DNA from: a bacterium
GTDB taxonomy: Bacteria; ARS69
Length of the DNA: 57,374 bases
Direction of reading: 5' to 3'
Assembly: GCA_025774805.1 (NCBI GenBank)
Contig: JALGZR010000057.1
Location: 1-57,374 of the forward strand
Program-made: the position numbers and the translations under genes
In this document: piece by piece, positions 8,887 to 17,074 of the stretch
Position numbering within the stretch: the first letter of the stretch is position 1
Layout: the number at the start of each line of letters is the position of its first letter
Notes under the pieces: model-generated
Told to the model about the DNA's origin: nothing
Database searches by the model: none
What the model saw: only the letters and a program-made list of their open reading frames with translations

Positions 8887-10002
8887 ATGGACTTCTCGTT
8901 GAGTGACGAGCAGAGGGCCGTTCGCGACACGTTCCACCGCTTCGCCGAGCGCGAGGTCCGGCCGCGGGCCCAGGCGCTGGACGAGGAGGCCCGCTTTCCC
9001 CGGGATCTCTTTCGACGGGTGGGCGAGCTCGGCTTCTTCGGCATGCGTTATCCGGAGCCGGAGGGCTCGGGCGCGGACGTGATCTCCTATGTTCTCGCCG
9101 TGGAGGAGCTGGCCTGGGGAAGCCTCTCCGTGGCGGCCGCGTGCAGCATGCAATCCCTGATGGGAACCTGGTTCCTCCACCGCTTCGCCGACGGGGAGCT
9201 GCGCGAGCGTCTGTTCGCGCCGGCACTGCGGGGCGAGAGGATCGGGGCCATCTGCATGACCGAGCCGGACGCCGGGAGCGACCTCACCGCCATCACGACC
9301 CGGGCGGAGCAGCGAAACGGGACCTGGCGCCTGTCCGGCAGCAAGACCTGGGTGACCTCCGCCCCCGTGGCGGACTTCTTCACCGTTTTCGCTCGCACGG
9401 GAGAGAAGGAGCTGAGCTTCTTCCTGGTAGAGAGCGAGGCGCCCGGCCTGACCCTGGGCCGCGACATCGACAAGCTGGGCGTGCGCGCGTCGCCGACCTC
9501 GGAGGTCGCGCTCGACGACGCGCCGGCCACGTGCATCCTCGGGGCGCCGGGCCAGGGGCTCGAGTGCCTGCGCGAGATCCTGGCCGAGATCCGGTTGATG
9601 ACGGCGGCACTCGCGCTCGGGGTGGCGCGGGCCGCGTTCGAGGACGCCCGCGTCTACGCGACGGAGCGCCGGCAGTTCGGGCGCCCGATCGACCAGTTCC
9701 AGGCGGTGCAGGCGCATCTCGCGGAGATGGCGGTCGAGCTCGAGGCGGCCCGGAGGTTGATCCACTGGTCCGCCTGGCGAAGCGATCAGGGTCTGCCCAA
9801 CGCGAACGAGGCGGCGATGGCGAAGCTCTTCGCCTCGGAGGCGGGGCTCAGGATCTGCGAGCGGGCCGCGAGGATCTCGGCGAGCTACGGCTACGCGGTC
9901 GAGTACTCGTTCCAGCGGTATCTTCGGGATGTCCGCTTCACCCTGATCGGCGGAGGCACGTCGGAGATCCTGCGAATCAACATCGCCAAGGGGCTGTCCT
10001 GA
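8887..10002 (+). CDS. Acyl-CoA dehydrogenase, possible decarboxylating benzylmalonyl-CoA-type (IaaF-like)
   Basis: A 371-residue acyl-CoA dehydrogenase. MDFSLSDEQRAVRDTF at the N-terminus, CMTEPDAGSDL, RRQFGRPIDQFQ and GGGTSEILR near 355 are family signatures. The ATG at 8887 is preceded by GGAG at a good distance; a GTG at 8872 overlapping the previous stop is possible. The usual catalytic Glu of the EGT motif is Gly here. The alternative Glu position of isovaleryl-CoA dehydrogenase (aligned near residue 233) is Ile, with a Glu one residue earlier. A missing base would suit an enzyme whose carbanion forms by decarboxylation, as expected for (2-aminobenzyl)malonyl-CoA. Substrate is inferred from the operon. 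Confidence 0.88.
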   Translation: MDFSLSDEQRAVRDTFHRFAEREVRPRAQALDEEARFPRDLFRRVGELGFFGMRYPEPEGSGADVISYVLAVEELAWGSLSVAAACSMQSLMGTWFLHRFADGELRERLFAPALRGERIGAICMTEPDAGSDLTAITTRAEQRNGTWRLSGSKTWVTSAPVADFFTVFARTGEKELSFFLVESEAPGLTLGRDIDKLGVRASPTSEVALDDAPATCILGAPGQGLECLREILAEIRLMTAALALGVARAAFEDARVYATERRQFGRPIDQFQAVQAHLAEMAVELEAARRLIHWSAWRSDQGLPNANEAAMAKLFASEAGLRICERAARISASYGYAVEYSFQRYLRDVRFTLIGGGTSEILRINIAKGLS

Positions 10003-10003
10003 G

Positions 10004-10441
10004 ATGGAAGCGCGAGGGCCCATTCGCGTCCTGATGGCAAAGCCGGGACTCGACGGCCACGACGTCGGCGCCAAGCTCGTGTGCCGCGCGCTGATGGACG
10101 CCGGGATGGAAGTGATCTACACCGGTCTGCGGCAATCCCCCGAGGTCATCGCCCGGGACGCGGCGGACCGCGGGGTCGACGTGATCGGTCTGTCCATTCT
10201 CTCGGGCGCGCACATGCCGCTGTGCCGCAAGCTGGCGGAGCAACTGCGGGCGGTCGGGGCGGAGGACTTGACCTGGATCGTCGGGGGGAACATCCCCTCC
10301 CGGGACCACGAGGCGTTGCACGAGTTGGGAGTGAGCGGAGTCTTCCCCGTCGGCGCCTCCCTGGAAGAGATCGTGGAGTTCATTCGACGGAAGGTCCGGC
10401 CGGAGGATTCCGGCGAGACCCGAGAGCAGGTGCGCCCGTGA
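10004..10441 (+). CDS. Small cobalamin-binding subunit of an acyl-CoA mutase
   Basis: A 145-residue stand-alone B12-binding domain of the methylmalonyl-CoA mutase type. LDGHDVGAK (Asp17-x-His19-x-x-Gly) is the base-off/His-on cobalt-ligand motif; SILSG and WIVGGN are the S-x-L and GG motifs that hold the nucleotide tail. The stop forms a GTGA overlap with the gene for the large subunit. The split two-subunit layout is found in isobutyryl-, hydroxyisobutyryl- and (2-aminophenyl)succinyl-CoA mutases, and in archaeal methylmalonyl-CoA mutase. No MeaB-type chaperone or reactivase gene is in the window. Confidence 0.92.
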   Translation: MEARGPIRVLMAKPGLDGHDVGAKLVCRALMDAGMEVIYTGLRQSPEVIARDAADRGVDVIGLSILSGAHMPLCRKLAEQLRAVGAEDLTWIVGGNIPSRDHEALHELGVSGVFPVGASLEEIVEFIRRKVRPEDSGETREQVRP

Positions 10442-12048
10442 GCGGTCCGACCGACGACGTCACCCCCGTCTTCTGGGAGTCGGGACTCGAGATCGACGCC
10501 GTCTACACTCGCGACGACCTCCGGGCGAGCGGCGGTGACGAGGAGATCGGCCGGCCCGGCGAGTACCCGTACACCCGCGGCATCCATCCCCGGATGTACC
10601 GCAAGCGGCCGTGGACCATGCGTCAGTACTCGGGGTTCGGCACGGCGGCGGAGACGCACGAGCGGTTCCTCTACCTGATCGAGCGCGGCCAGACGGGCTT
10701 GAACGTGGCGTTCGACCTGCCCACGCAGTGCGGGCTCGACTCCGACCATCCCATGGCGGAGGGCGAGGTGGGCCGGGTGGGAATGGCCGTCGACTCGCTC
10801 GTCGACATGGAGGAGGCGTTCGCCGACATCGATCTCAACGAGATCACGGTCTCTCTCACGATCAACGGGGCGGCCGTCCCGATCATGGCCATGTACTTCG
10901 CGATGGCGCGCAAGCGCGGCTTCGCGCTGTCCGATCTGCGCGGCACCGCGCAGAACGACATTCTCAAGGAGTTCATCGGTCGCGGGACCTGGATCTTCCC
11001 GGTCGAACCGTCCATCCGGTTGATCGGCGACACGATGGAGTTCTGTGCTCGGAATGCGCCCCGTTACAACCCCGTGAGCGTCTGCGGCTACCACATCCGC
11101 CAGTCCGGGGCGAGCCCGGCCCAGGAGATGGCCTACGGGCTGTCCATCGCCCGGGCCTACCTCGATCACGCGCTGGAGCGGGGGCTCGACGTGGACGACG
11201 TCGCCCGCGGCATCACCTTCAACTTCGACATCCACGGCGACATGTGGGAGCAGGTCGCGAAGTTCCGGGCCGGCCGAAGGCTCTGGGCGAAGATCCTCGA
11301 GAAGGAGTACGGCGCGAAGCATCCACGATCGCAGCAGCTGCGGATGATCGCCGGGGGCGGGGGGGCCGGGCTGACGGTCCAGCAGCCCGAGAACAACATC
11401 GCCCGGGGCGCCTACTACGCCCTCGCGAGCGCGCTGTCGGGCACCCAGACGATGGCGCTGTGCTCCTACGACGAGGCGTACACCATCCCGAGCGAGCACG
11501 CCGCGCGGCTGTCGCTGCGCACGATGCAGATCCTGATGCACGAAGTCGGCCTGTGCGACACGGTGGACCCGCTCGCGGGATCCTACTTCGTCGAGACCAT
11601 GACGAACCGCATGGAGCGTCTGATCGTGGAGATCATGGAGCGCGTCGCGGACGAGGGGGGGATCGTGCGAGGCGTCGCGGAGGGCCGGGTGCAGGCCGAG
11701 GTGAATCGACAGGCCTATCAGCGGGAGCGGGCGCTGCAGAGCGGCGAGATCAAGAAGGTGGGCCTCAACTGCTTCGTGGAGAGGGGGGAGGAGGAGCGAC
11801 CCGTCGAGTTCCACCCCTACCGGGAGGCGGAGGGTGTCAAACAGCTCGAGCGACTCGCTCGCGTCCGCCGCGAGCGGGACGGCCGGGCGGTGTCGGCCGC
11901 GCTGGAGAAGGTCCGGGAAGACGCGCGGAGGGAGCGAAACGTCATGCCCGCCGTGATGGACGCCGTCGAGCTCCTCGCGACCGTCGGAGAGGTGTGCTCG
12001 GCTCTGAAGGAGGTCTTCGGGACCTACGTCGAGCCGATCCGGTTCTGA
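10438..12048 (+). CDS. Large (catalytic) subunit of B12-dependent acyl-CoA mutase, methylmalonyl-CoA mutase family
   Basis: A 536-residue TIM-barrel subunit without the C-terminal B12 domain, which the preceding gene supplies. GTG start at 10438 overlaps the upstream stop. YPYTRGIHPRMYRKRPWTMR is the family entry motif. Tyr64 in QYSGFGTA, Arg182 in GRGTWIFP and His219 in GYHIRQSGA fall, by eye alignment, on Tyr89, Arg207 and His244 of Propionibacterium methylmalonyl-CoA mutase, the residues that hold the substrate carboxylate and assist radical transfer. The substrate should therefore carry a free carboxylate. In this operon (2-aminophenyl)succinyl-CoA to (2-aminobenzyl)malonyl-CoA is the best fit (IaaGH-type); plain methylmalonyl-CoA mutase remains possible. 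Confidence 0.92.
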   Translation: MSGPTDDVTPVFWESGLEIDAVYTRDDLRASGGDEEIGRPGEYPYTRGIHPRMYRKRPWTMRQYSGFGTAAETHERFLYLIERGQTGLNVAFDLPTQCGLDSDHPMAEGEVGRVGMAVDSLVDMEEAFADIDLNEITVSLTINGAAVPIMAMYFAMARKRGFALSDLRGTAQNDILKEFIGRGTWIFPVEPSIRLIGDTMEFCARNAPRYNPVSVCGYHIRQSGASPAQEMAYGLSIARAYLDHALERGLDVDDVARGITFNFDIHGDMWEQVAKFRAGRRLWAKILEKEYGAKHPRSQQLRMIAGGGGAGLTVQQPENNIARGAYYALASALSGTQTMALCSYDEAYTIPSEHAARLSLRTMQILMHEVGLCDTVDPLAGSYFVETMTNRMERLIVEIMERVADEGGIVRGVAEGRVQAEVNRQAYQRERALQSGEIKKVGLNCFVERGEEERPVEFHPYREAEGVKQLERLARVRRERDGRAVSAALEKVREDARRERNVMPAVMDAVELLATVGEVCSALKEVFGTYVEPIRF

Positions 12049-12059
12049 GGAGGCGTTCG

Positions 12060-13271
12060 GTGAGTGCGAGCGAGCGACGCACGGTCGTGAGCGTCGAGCA
12101 GGCGCTCTCCATGTCGTACGCCACCCAGCGCTTCGTGCACCTCGGCTGGAGGGTGATCCGCGTGGAAGCCGCGCCGAGGGAGGGGCGCCGGACGGCGGGG
12201 GATCCGAACCGCTACATCGGACGCGCCGTCGCCGGCGAGGACCGCCACAGCTATTACGTGGCGCCCAACGTGGGCAAACAGGCGATCGCGGTGGACCTGA
12301 AGCGGGAGGGGGGACGCGAGCTGCTGCACCGTCTCGTCCGAGAGCTTCCCGTGGACGTGTTCTGCACGAACACGTTACCGGCGCGCCATCGTGACCTGGG
12401 CTTCGACTACGAGACGCTCGCCGCGGTCCGACCGGAGCTCATCTGGTGCTGCATCTCGGCCATGGGGCTCTCGCAGCCCGACGTGCCCGGCTACGATCCG
12501 ATGATGCAGGCGCTGTGCGGGTACATGGACATCACCGGCCATCCCGACGGTCCCCCTCTGCAGTGCGGTCCGCCGCTGACCGACCTCAAAGCGGGCGACG
12601 AGGCGTTCACGCAGGTCCTGCTCGCCCTGCTGGAGCGCGAGGAGTCCGGCCCGGGACGGCGGATCGACATCTCGATGGCCCGGGTCGCGGTCTCCTGGCT
12701 CCAGACCTTTCTCCCCATGCTGGACATGGGCAGCCCCGCGACGGAGCTCCGCCGGGCGGGAAACGAGCACCGCCAGTTCATCCCCGTCAATGCCTACCCG
12801 ACGCGGGATGGGTTCGTCTACGTGGCGGTGGGCAGTGACGCCCAGTGGTCACGTCTGGTCGGGCAGGCGCCGTTCGCCTCGCTCGATGAGGCGCGATGGG
12901 CCACGAACGAGGGGAGGCGGGAGTCCCGGGAGGAGCTGCACCGCGCCATCGCGCGCATCACCGAGAGGAAGAGCACCGGCGAGCTCGTGGAGGTTCTGTC
13001 CCGAGCGGGAGTGCCCCACGCGCGGATCACGCCCATCGAAGGGGTGATGGACCTGCCCTTCGTCGCGCCGGCGCTGCTCGAGACGGAGGCCCCGGACGGC
13101 CGCCGTATCCGTCTCCCGCCGCCGGCCGTCGACACGCCGTTCTTGAGAGAGCGAGGCGGCAAGCTTCCCTTCGCGCCCGCCTACGGAGAGGACACCGACG
13201 CCGTGCTCGCGGAGGTCGGCCTGAGCGGCGCGCAGATCCGGAGGCTTCACGAGGAAGGGGTGGTGGCGTGA
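12060..13271 (+). CDS. Class III CoA-transferase (CaiB/BaiF family)
   Basis: A 403-residue family III CoA-transferase. Asp175 in GPPLTDLKAGDEA matches the catalytic Asp that forms the aspartyl-CoA anhydride. GRRIDISMARVAVSWLQ and GYDPMMQALCG are typical. The GTG at 12060 follows a strong GAGGAGG site; the stop overlaps the next GTG. In the operon it would move CoA onto the diacid released by ring opening, the step assigned to IaaL in indoleacetate degraders. The likely donor is the arylacetyl-CoA made by the Ior complex, or succinyl-CoA. The N-terminus lacks the usual GVRVLDL opening and starts with a degenerate version (SVEQALSMSYATQRFVHLGW). Confidence 0.87.
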   Translation: MSASERRTVVSVEQALSMSYATQRFVHLGWRVIRVEAAPREGRRTAGDPNRYIGRAVAGEDRHSYYVAPNVGKQAIAVDLKREGGRELLHRLVRELPVDVFCTNTLPARHRDLGFDYETLAAVRPELIWCCISAMGLSQPDVPGYDPMMQALCGYMDITGHPDGPPLQCGPPLTDLKAGDEAFTQVLLALLEREESGPGRRIDISMARVAVSWLQTFLPMLDMGSPATELRRAGNEHRQFIPVNAYPTRDGFVYVAVGSDAQWSRLVGQAPFASLDEARWATNEGRRESREELHRAIARITERKSTGELVEVLSRAGVPHARITPIEGVMDLPFVAPALLETEAPDGRRIRLPPPAVDTPFLRERGGKLPFAPAYGEDTDAVLAEVGLSGAQIRRLHEEGVVA

Positions 13272-14122
13272 GGGCCTTCGACTACCACCGCCCGACCTCT
13301 CTCGAGGAGGCATGGCAGCTCAGGGCCGGGTGTCCCGAGGCGCGCTACATCGCCGGCGGGACCGACCTGATGGTGCTGATGCGAGCGGGGGCCGTGCGGC
13401 CGCCTTCCGTGATCTCGCTGCGCGGAATCGAGGAGCTTCGCGGGATCGAGGTGGGGGAGCCCACCCGAATCGGCGCGATGACCACGATCGGCGAGATCCT
13501 CGAGCACCGCGAGCTCGGCGAGCGCCACCCGGTGCTGCACGACGCCGCCCGCCCTTTCGGAAGCGTCCAGGTCCGTAACCTCGCCAGCGTGGGGGGCAAC
13601 CTCTGCAACGCCTCCCCGTGTGCGGGCCTGCCTCCGGCCCTGTACGTGCTGGACGCGCGGGTTCGCGTCGCGGGCCCCGAGGGAGACCGCGTGCTGCCGA
13701 TCGAGGAGCTCTTCGCGGCACCGGGCGAAACGTGCCTGATCCCCGGCGAGGTCCTCACCGAGGTCCTGCTCGATCCGCCGCCTCCGGGGGTGCGATCGCG
13801 CTATCTGAGGAGGGGTCGGGTGCGGATGGATCTCGCGTTCGTCAGCGTGGCGGTGCTGATCGGACTGAATGGCGGCCGGTGCGCGCGGGCGCGGGTGGCG
13901 GCCGGAGCGGTGGCGCCGAGGCCGCTGCGGTTGCGGGCCGTCGAGGAGTTGCTGGAGGGGCGGGCCCTCGAGCCGCCGCTTCTGGCCGAGGCGCGCGCCC
14001 GGGTCGAGCAGGAGATCTCTCCGATCACCGACGTGCGCGCGAGCGCCGGATACCGCCGGCACATCACCGGCGTTCTCTTCCAGCGGGCGGTCGAGTCGCT
14101 CCTGAACGGAGGCGGAGGATGA
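13268..14122 (+). CDS. Molybdenum hydroxylase FAD-binding (medium) subunit
   Basis: A 284-residue protein of the CO-dehydrogenase/xanthine-dehydrogenase medium-subunit family. IAGGTDLMVLM near residues 28-38 binds FAD, and NLASVGGNLCNASPC is the second flavin motif. GTG start at 13268 overlaps the previous stop, and the stop overlaps the next ATG. It passes electrons from the 2Fe-2S subunit to an acceptor. No 4Fe-4S insert of the HcrB type is seen, so the acceptor may be NAD or a quinone-linked carrier rather than ferredoxin; this is a weak inference. Confidence 0.9.
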   Translation: MRAFDYHRPTSLEEAWQLRAGCPEARYIAGGTDLMVLMRAGAVRPPSVISLRGIEELRGIEVGEPTRIGAMTTIGEILEHRELGERHPVLHDAARPFGSVQVRNLASVGGNLCNASPCAGLPPALYVLDARVRVAGPEGDRVLPIEELFAAPGETCLIPGEVLTEVLLDPPPPGVRSRYLRRGRVRMDLAFVSVAVLIGLNGGRCARARVAAGAVAPRPLRLRAVEELLEGRALEPPLLAEARARVEQEISPITDVRASAGYRRHITGVLFQRAVESLLNGGGG

Positions 14123-14679
14123 CCGTGGAGTGCACGCTGACCGTCAACGGCTCGAGGACCGTCGTTCGCGTGTCCCCGAGCGATCGGCTTCTCGACGTGC
14201 TGCGAGGTCCGCTCGCGCTGACCGGAACGAAGGAGGGGTGCGGGGCCGGGGAGTGCGGCGCCTGCACGGTGCTTCTCGACGGGAAGGCGATCAACGCGTG
14301 CCTCCTGCCGGCCCTGGAGGCCGAGGGGGCGGAGATCACGACGGTCGAGGGACTCGTCGGCCCGGGGGGAAGGCTCTCGGTCGTCCAGCGGGCGCTCGTC
14401 GAGCACGGCGGCATCCAGTGCGGATTCTGCAGCCCGGGAATGATCATGGCGACAACGGCGCTGCTGAGCTCCAATCCGTCGCCGACCGACGCCGAGATCC
14501 GTGACGCTCTCACCGGCAACCTCTGCCGGTGCACCGGCTACGTGCAGATCGTGGCCTCGGTGAAGGCCGCGGCCGAGGAGATGCGTGCCCGGGATTCCGT
14601 GGACGCCGGAAGGAGCGCCCGGGAGGAGGAACGGCCGGTGGTGAGGAGTGGAGTCGCCGGGAGGGCGGGCGGTGGCTGA
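14119..14679 (+). CDS. Molybdenum hydroxylase 2Fe-2S (small) subunit
   Basis: A 186-residue iron-sulphur subunit. The plant-type cluster motif GCGAGECGACTVLLDG and Cys in INACLLPA lie in the N-terminal half; QCGFCSPGMIMA and NLCRCTGYVQIV in the C-terminal half bind the second cluster close to the molybdenum cofactor. The family usually ends near residue 155; here about 25 extra Arg/Glu-rich residues follow and are probably disordered. Coupled by ATGA to the FAD subunit upstream, it overlaps the large subunit by eight bases. Confidence 0.93.
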   Translation: MTVECTLTVNGSRTVVRVSPSDRLLDVLRGPLALTGTKEGCGAGECGACTVLLDGKAINACLLPALEAEGAEITTVEGLVGPGGRLSVVQRALVEHGGIQCGFCSPGMIMATTALLSSNPSPTDAEIRDALTGNLCRCTGYVQIVASVKAAAEEMRARDSVDAGRSAREEERPVVRSGVAGRAGGG

Positions 14680-17074
14680 GCTTCGGTACATCGGCAAGGA
14701 GCGAGCCCGTCCGGATGCGGCCGACAAGGCAACGGGCCGCGCTCACTACATCCACGACCTCACTCGGCCCGGCATGCTCCACGGCAAGATCAAGTTCAGC
14801 GAGCACTCGCACGGCCGCATCCGGCACATCGACACCTCCCGGGCCGAGCGCCTTCCCGGCGTGCGGGCCGTGATCACCGGCCACGACACGCCGGAGATCC
14901 GCCACGGGTTCCTGCGCGACAATTTCGCCCTCAAGCGGGACAAGGTTCGCCAGTATCGCGACGAGGTCGCGGCCGTGGCGGCCGTCGATCCGGACATCGC
15001 CGCCGAGGCGGTGGAGCTGATCCGAGTCGAGTACGAACCTCTTCCGGCCGTGTTCGTCGTGGAGGAGGCGCTGCGGGAGGACGCCCCGCTCGTTCACGAG
15101 CGGGACGCCGCGGGACGGCCGCGAACCAGCAACCTCGTGAACGTGACCTGCCGCCACGAGTCGGGCGACCTCGCGGCCGGGGAGCAGGCGAGCCGGCACG
15201 TCGTCGAGGGAGAGTTCACGACTCAGCTCGTTCAGCAGAGCTGCCTGGGGACGGCCGGCTGCATCGCGGAGTTCGACGCGAACGGGAACCTCACGATGTG
15301 GGCGAAGACCCAGATTCCGTTCCTGGCCCAGCGCCATTTCGGCGAGGCGCTGAGGGCGATGGGGCTCGCCGGCCGCAACGTGCGGGTGATCGTCCCGAAC
15401 CTCGGCGGCGGTTTCGGGACCGGGCTGGATACGCATGCCTACGAGTACATCGCGATTCTCCTCGCCCACCGGACGAACCGCCCCGTGAAGATCGTGTACG
15501 AACGGGAGGAGGAGTTCGCGAACCTCTCGCCCCGACAGTCCGCGCGCGTGCGGATCGCCCAGGGCTGCGACGCGGACGGCCGCCTGACCTTCCGGCGCGC
15601 GGAGGTGGAGCAGGACAATGGCGCGTACACGTCCTGGGGCGCGACCTATCCGACGGTCATGCTGCTCCCCGCCACGTCTCTCTACCGCGTTCCGAACGTC
15701 CGCTTCGACGCCCGCCTCGTGTACACGAACAACACGTACTGCCAGGCCATGCGCGGCTACGGAAACCCGGAGATGACCTGGGCCATCGAGAGCAACCTGG
15801 ACGAGCTGGCCGAGGCCGCCGGCATGGACGCCCTCGAGCTCCGCACCATCAACTGCAACCGGCCCGGGGAGACGACCCCCATGGGGCTGAGGGTGGGCTC
15901 GTGCGGGCTCGCGGAGTGTCTCGAAAAAACGGCGACGCGCCTCGACTGGGAGAACAAGCGCGGCGCCCGGCGGGGCAAGCGCCGCGGCGTGGGGATGGCG
16001 TCGCTCATGCACGTCGGCGGCTCCGGCCGCATCTATCGTTCCGACGGCGGAGGGGTCATCCTCAAGCTGGACGACTTCGGCAACGTCAACGTCTCCTGCG
16101 GGGGAGTCGAGATGGGTCAGGGGCTGCACTCCGCCCTCAGCCTGGCCGTCGCCGAGGCTCTCGGTCTGCCGCCGGAGCGCATCATCATCAATCCGACCGA
16201 CACGGGCACCTGTCCCTGGGACGTCGGGACTCACGCGAGCCGGGGCGCGTTCGTGGCCTGCAACGCCGCGCTCATCGCCGCCGAGAAGGTGCGGAACGAG
16301 ATCTTCGCACTGGCCGAAGAGCTGTTTCCGGCGGAGGTCGAGAGAAACCTCGCGCGCCACCGCAAATCGCACCCCGGCTATCGTCCCCCCGAGTTCGACG
16401 TGGCGGAGGCCGCGAAGGCGGATCGGTTCGAACTGCGCGACGGCTTCCTCGGCATCCGGGGCGCACCGCGCGAGCCCTGGCTCCGGGTGGACCTCGGCCG
16501 TCTGTTGCGGTCGATCCACTTTCGCGGGCGGGCGGGCCGGATGATCACGGCGGAGGCCTACTACGAGCCGAACAGCGAGCTGCCCGACTGGAAGGAGGGG
16601 AAGGGAAATCTGTCCGCCGCCTACGCGTTCGGCACGCAGGGGGCGGAGGTGGAAGTCGACGAGGACACGGGGGAGGTCCGGATCCTGCGCCTGGTGGCGG
16701 TGCACGACGTGGGTAAGGTCCTCAATCCGCAGACCCTCGCGGGCCAGATCTACGGCGCGCTGGCGCAGGGCGTGGGCTACGCGCTCTACGAAGAGGTCCT
16801 GACGGAGGCCGGTCGGATTCTCAACCCCGGCTTCACGGACTACAAGATTCCGTCCGCGGGCGACCTGGGCTTCCCGATCGAGATCGAGTTCGTCGAGACG
16901 GAGGAGGCCGCGGGTCCGTTCGGGGCGAAGGGGGTCGGCGAGCCGGGCCTCGTTCCCACGGCGCCGGCCATCGCCAACGCCATTCACGATGCCGTCGGCG
17001 TACGCATCCGGGATCTGCCGATCACTCCCGAAAAAGTGCTCGCCGCCCTGAGAGGAAGACCGGATGGGCTCTGA
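14672..17074 (+). CDS. Molybdenum hydroxylase molybdopterin-binding (large) subunit
   Basis: An 800-residue large subunit of the xanthine dehydrogenase family. GGGFGTGLDTHAYEY, MRGYGNPEMTWAIES, GGVEMGQGLHSALS and the catalytic Glu757 in FGAKGVGEPGL are present. GTG start at 14672 lies eight bases inside the previous gene; a longer frame to 14648 exists. The MRGYGNPE loop and the CGLAECLE segment resemble enzymes hydroxylating aromatic acids or their CoA esters rather than xanthine. In this operon it is the best candidate to hydroxylate C2 of indoleacetate (or its CoA ester), giving the oxindole that the HyuAB pair would open. No XdhC-type maturation gene is in the window. Confidence 0.9.
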   Translation: MAELRYIGKERARPDAADKATGRAHYIHDLTRPGMLHGKIKFSEHSHGRIRHIDTSRAERLPGVRAVITGHDTPEIRHGFLRDNFALKRDKVRQYRDEVAAVAAVDPDIAAEAVELIRVEYEPLPAVFVVEEALREDAPLVHERDAAGRPRTSNLVNVTCRHESGDLAAGEQASRHVVEGEFTTQLVQQSCLGTAGCIAEFDANGNLTMWAKTQIPFLAQRHFGEALRAMGLAGRNVRVIVPNLGGGFGTGLDTHAYEYIAILLAHRTNRPVKIVYEREEEFANLSPRQSARVRIAQGCDADGRLTFRRAEVEQDNGAYTSWGATYPTVMLLPATSLYRVPNVRFDARLVYTNNTYCQAMRGYGNPEMTWAIESNLDELAEAAGMDALELRTINCNRPGETTPMGLRVGSCGLAECLEKTATRLDWENKRGARRGKRRGVGMASLMHVGGSGRIYRSDGGGVILKLDDFGNVNVSCGGVEMGQGLHSALSLAVAEALGLPPERIIINPTDTGTCPWDVGTHASRGAFVACNAALIAAEKVRNEIFALAEELFPAEVERNLARHRKSHPGYRPPEFDVAEAAKADRFELRDGFLGIRGAPREPWLRVDLGRLLRSIHFRGRAGRMITAEAYYEPNSELPDWKEGKGNLSAAYAFGTQGAEVEVDEDTGEVRILRLVAVHDVGKVLNPQTLAGQIYGALAQGVGYALYEEVLTEAGRILNPGFTDYKIPSAGDLGFPIEIEFVETEEAAGPFGAKGVGEPGLVPTAPAIANAIHDAVGVRIRDLPITPEKVLAALRGRPDGL

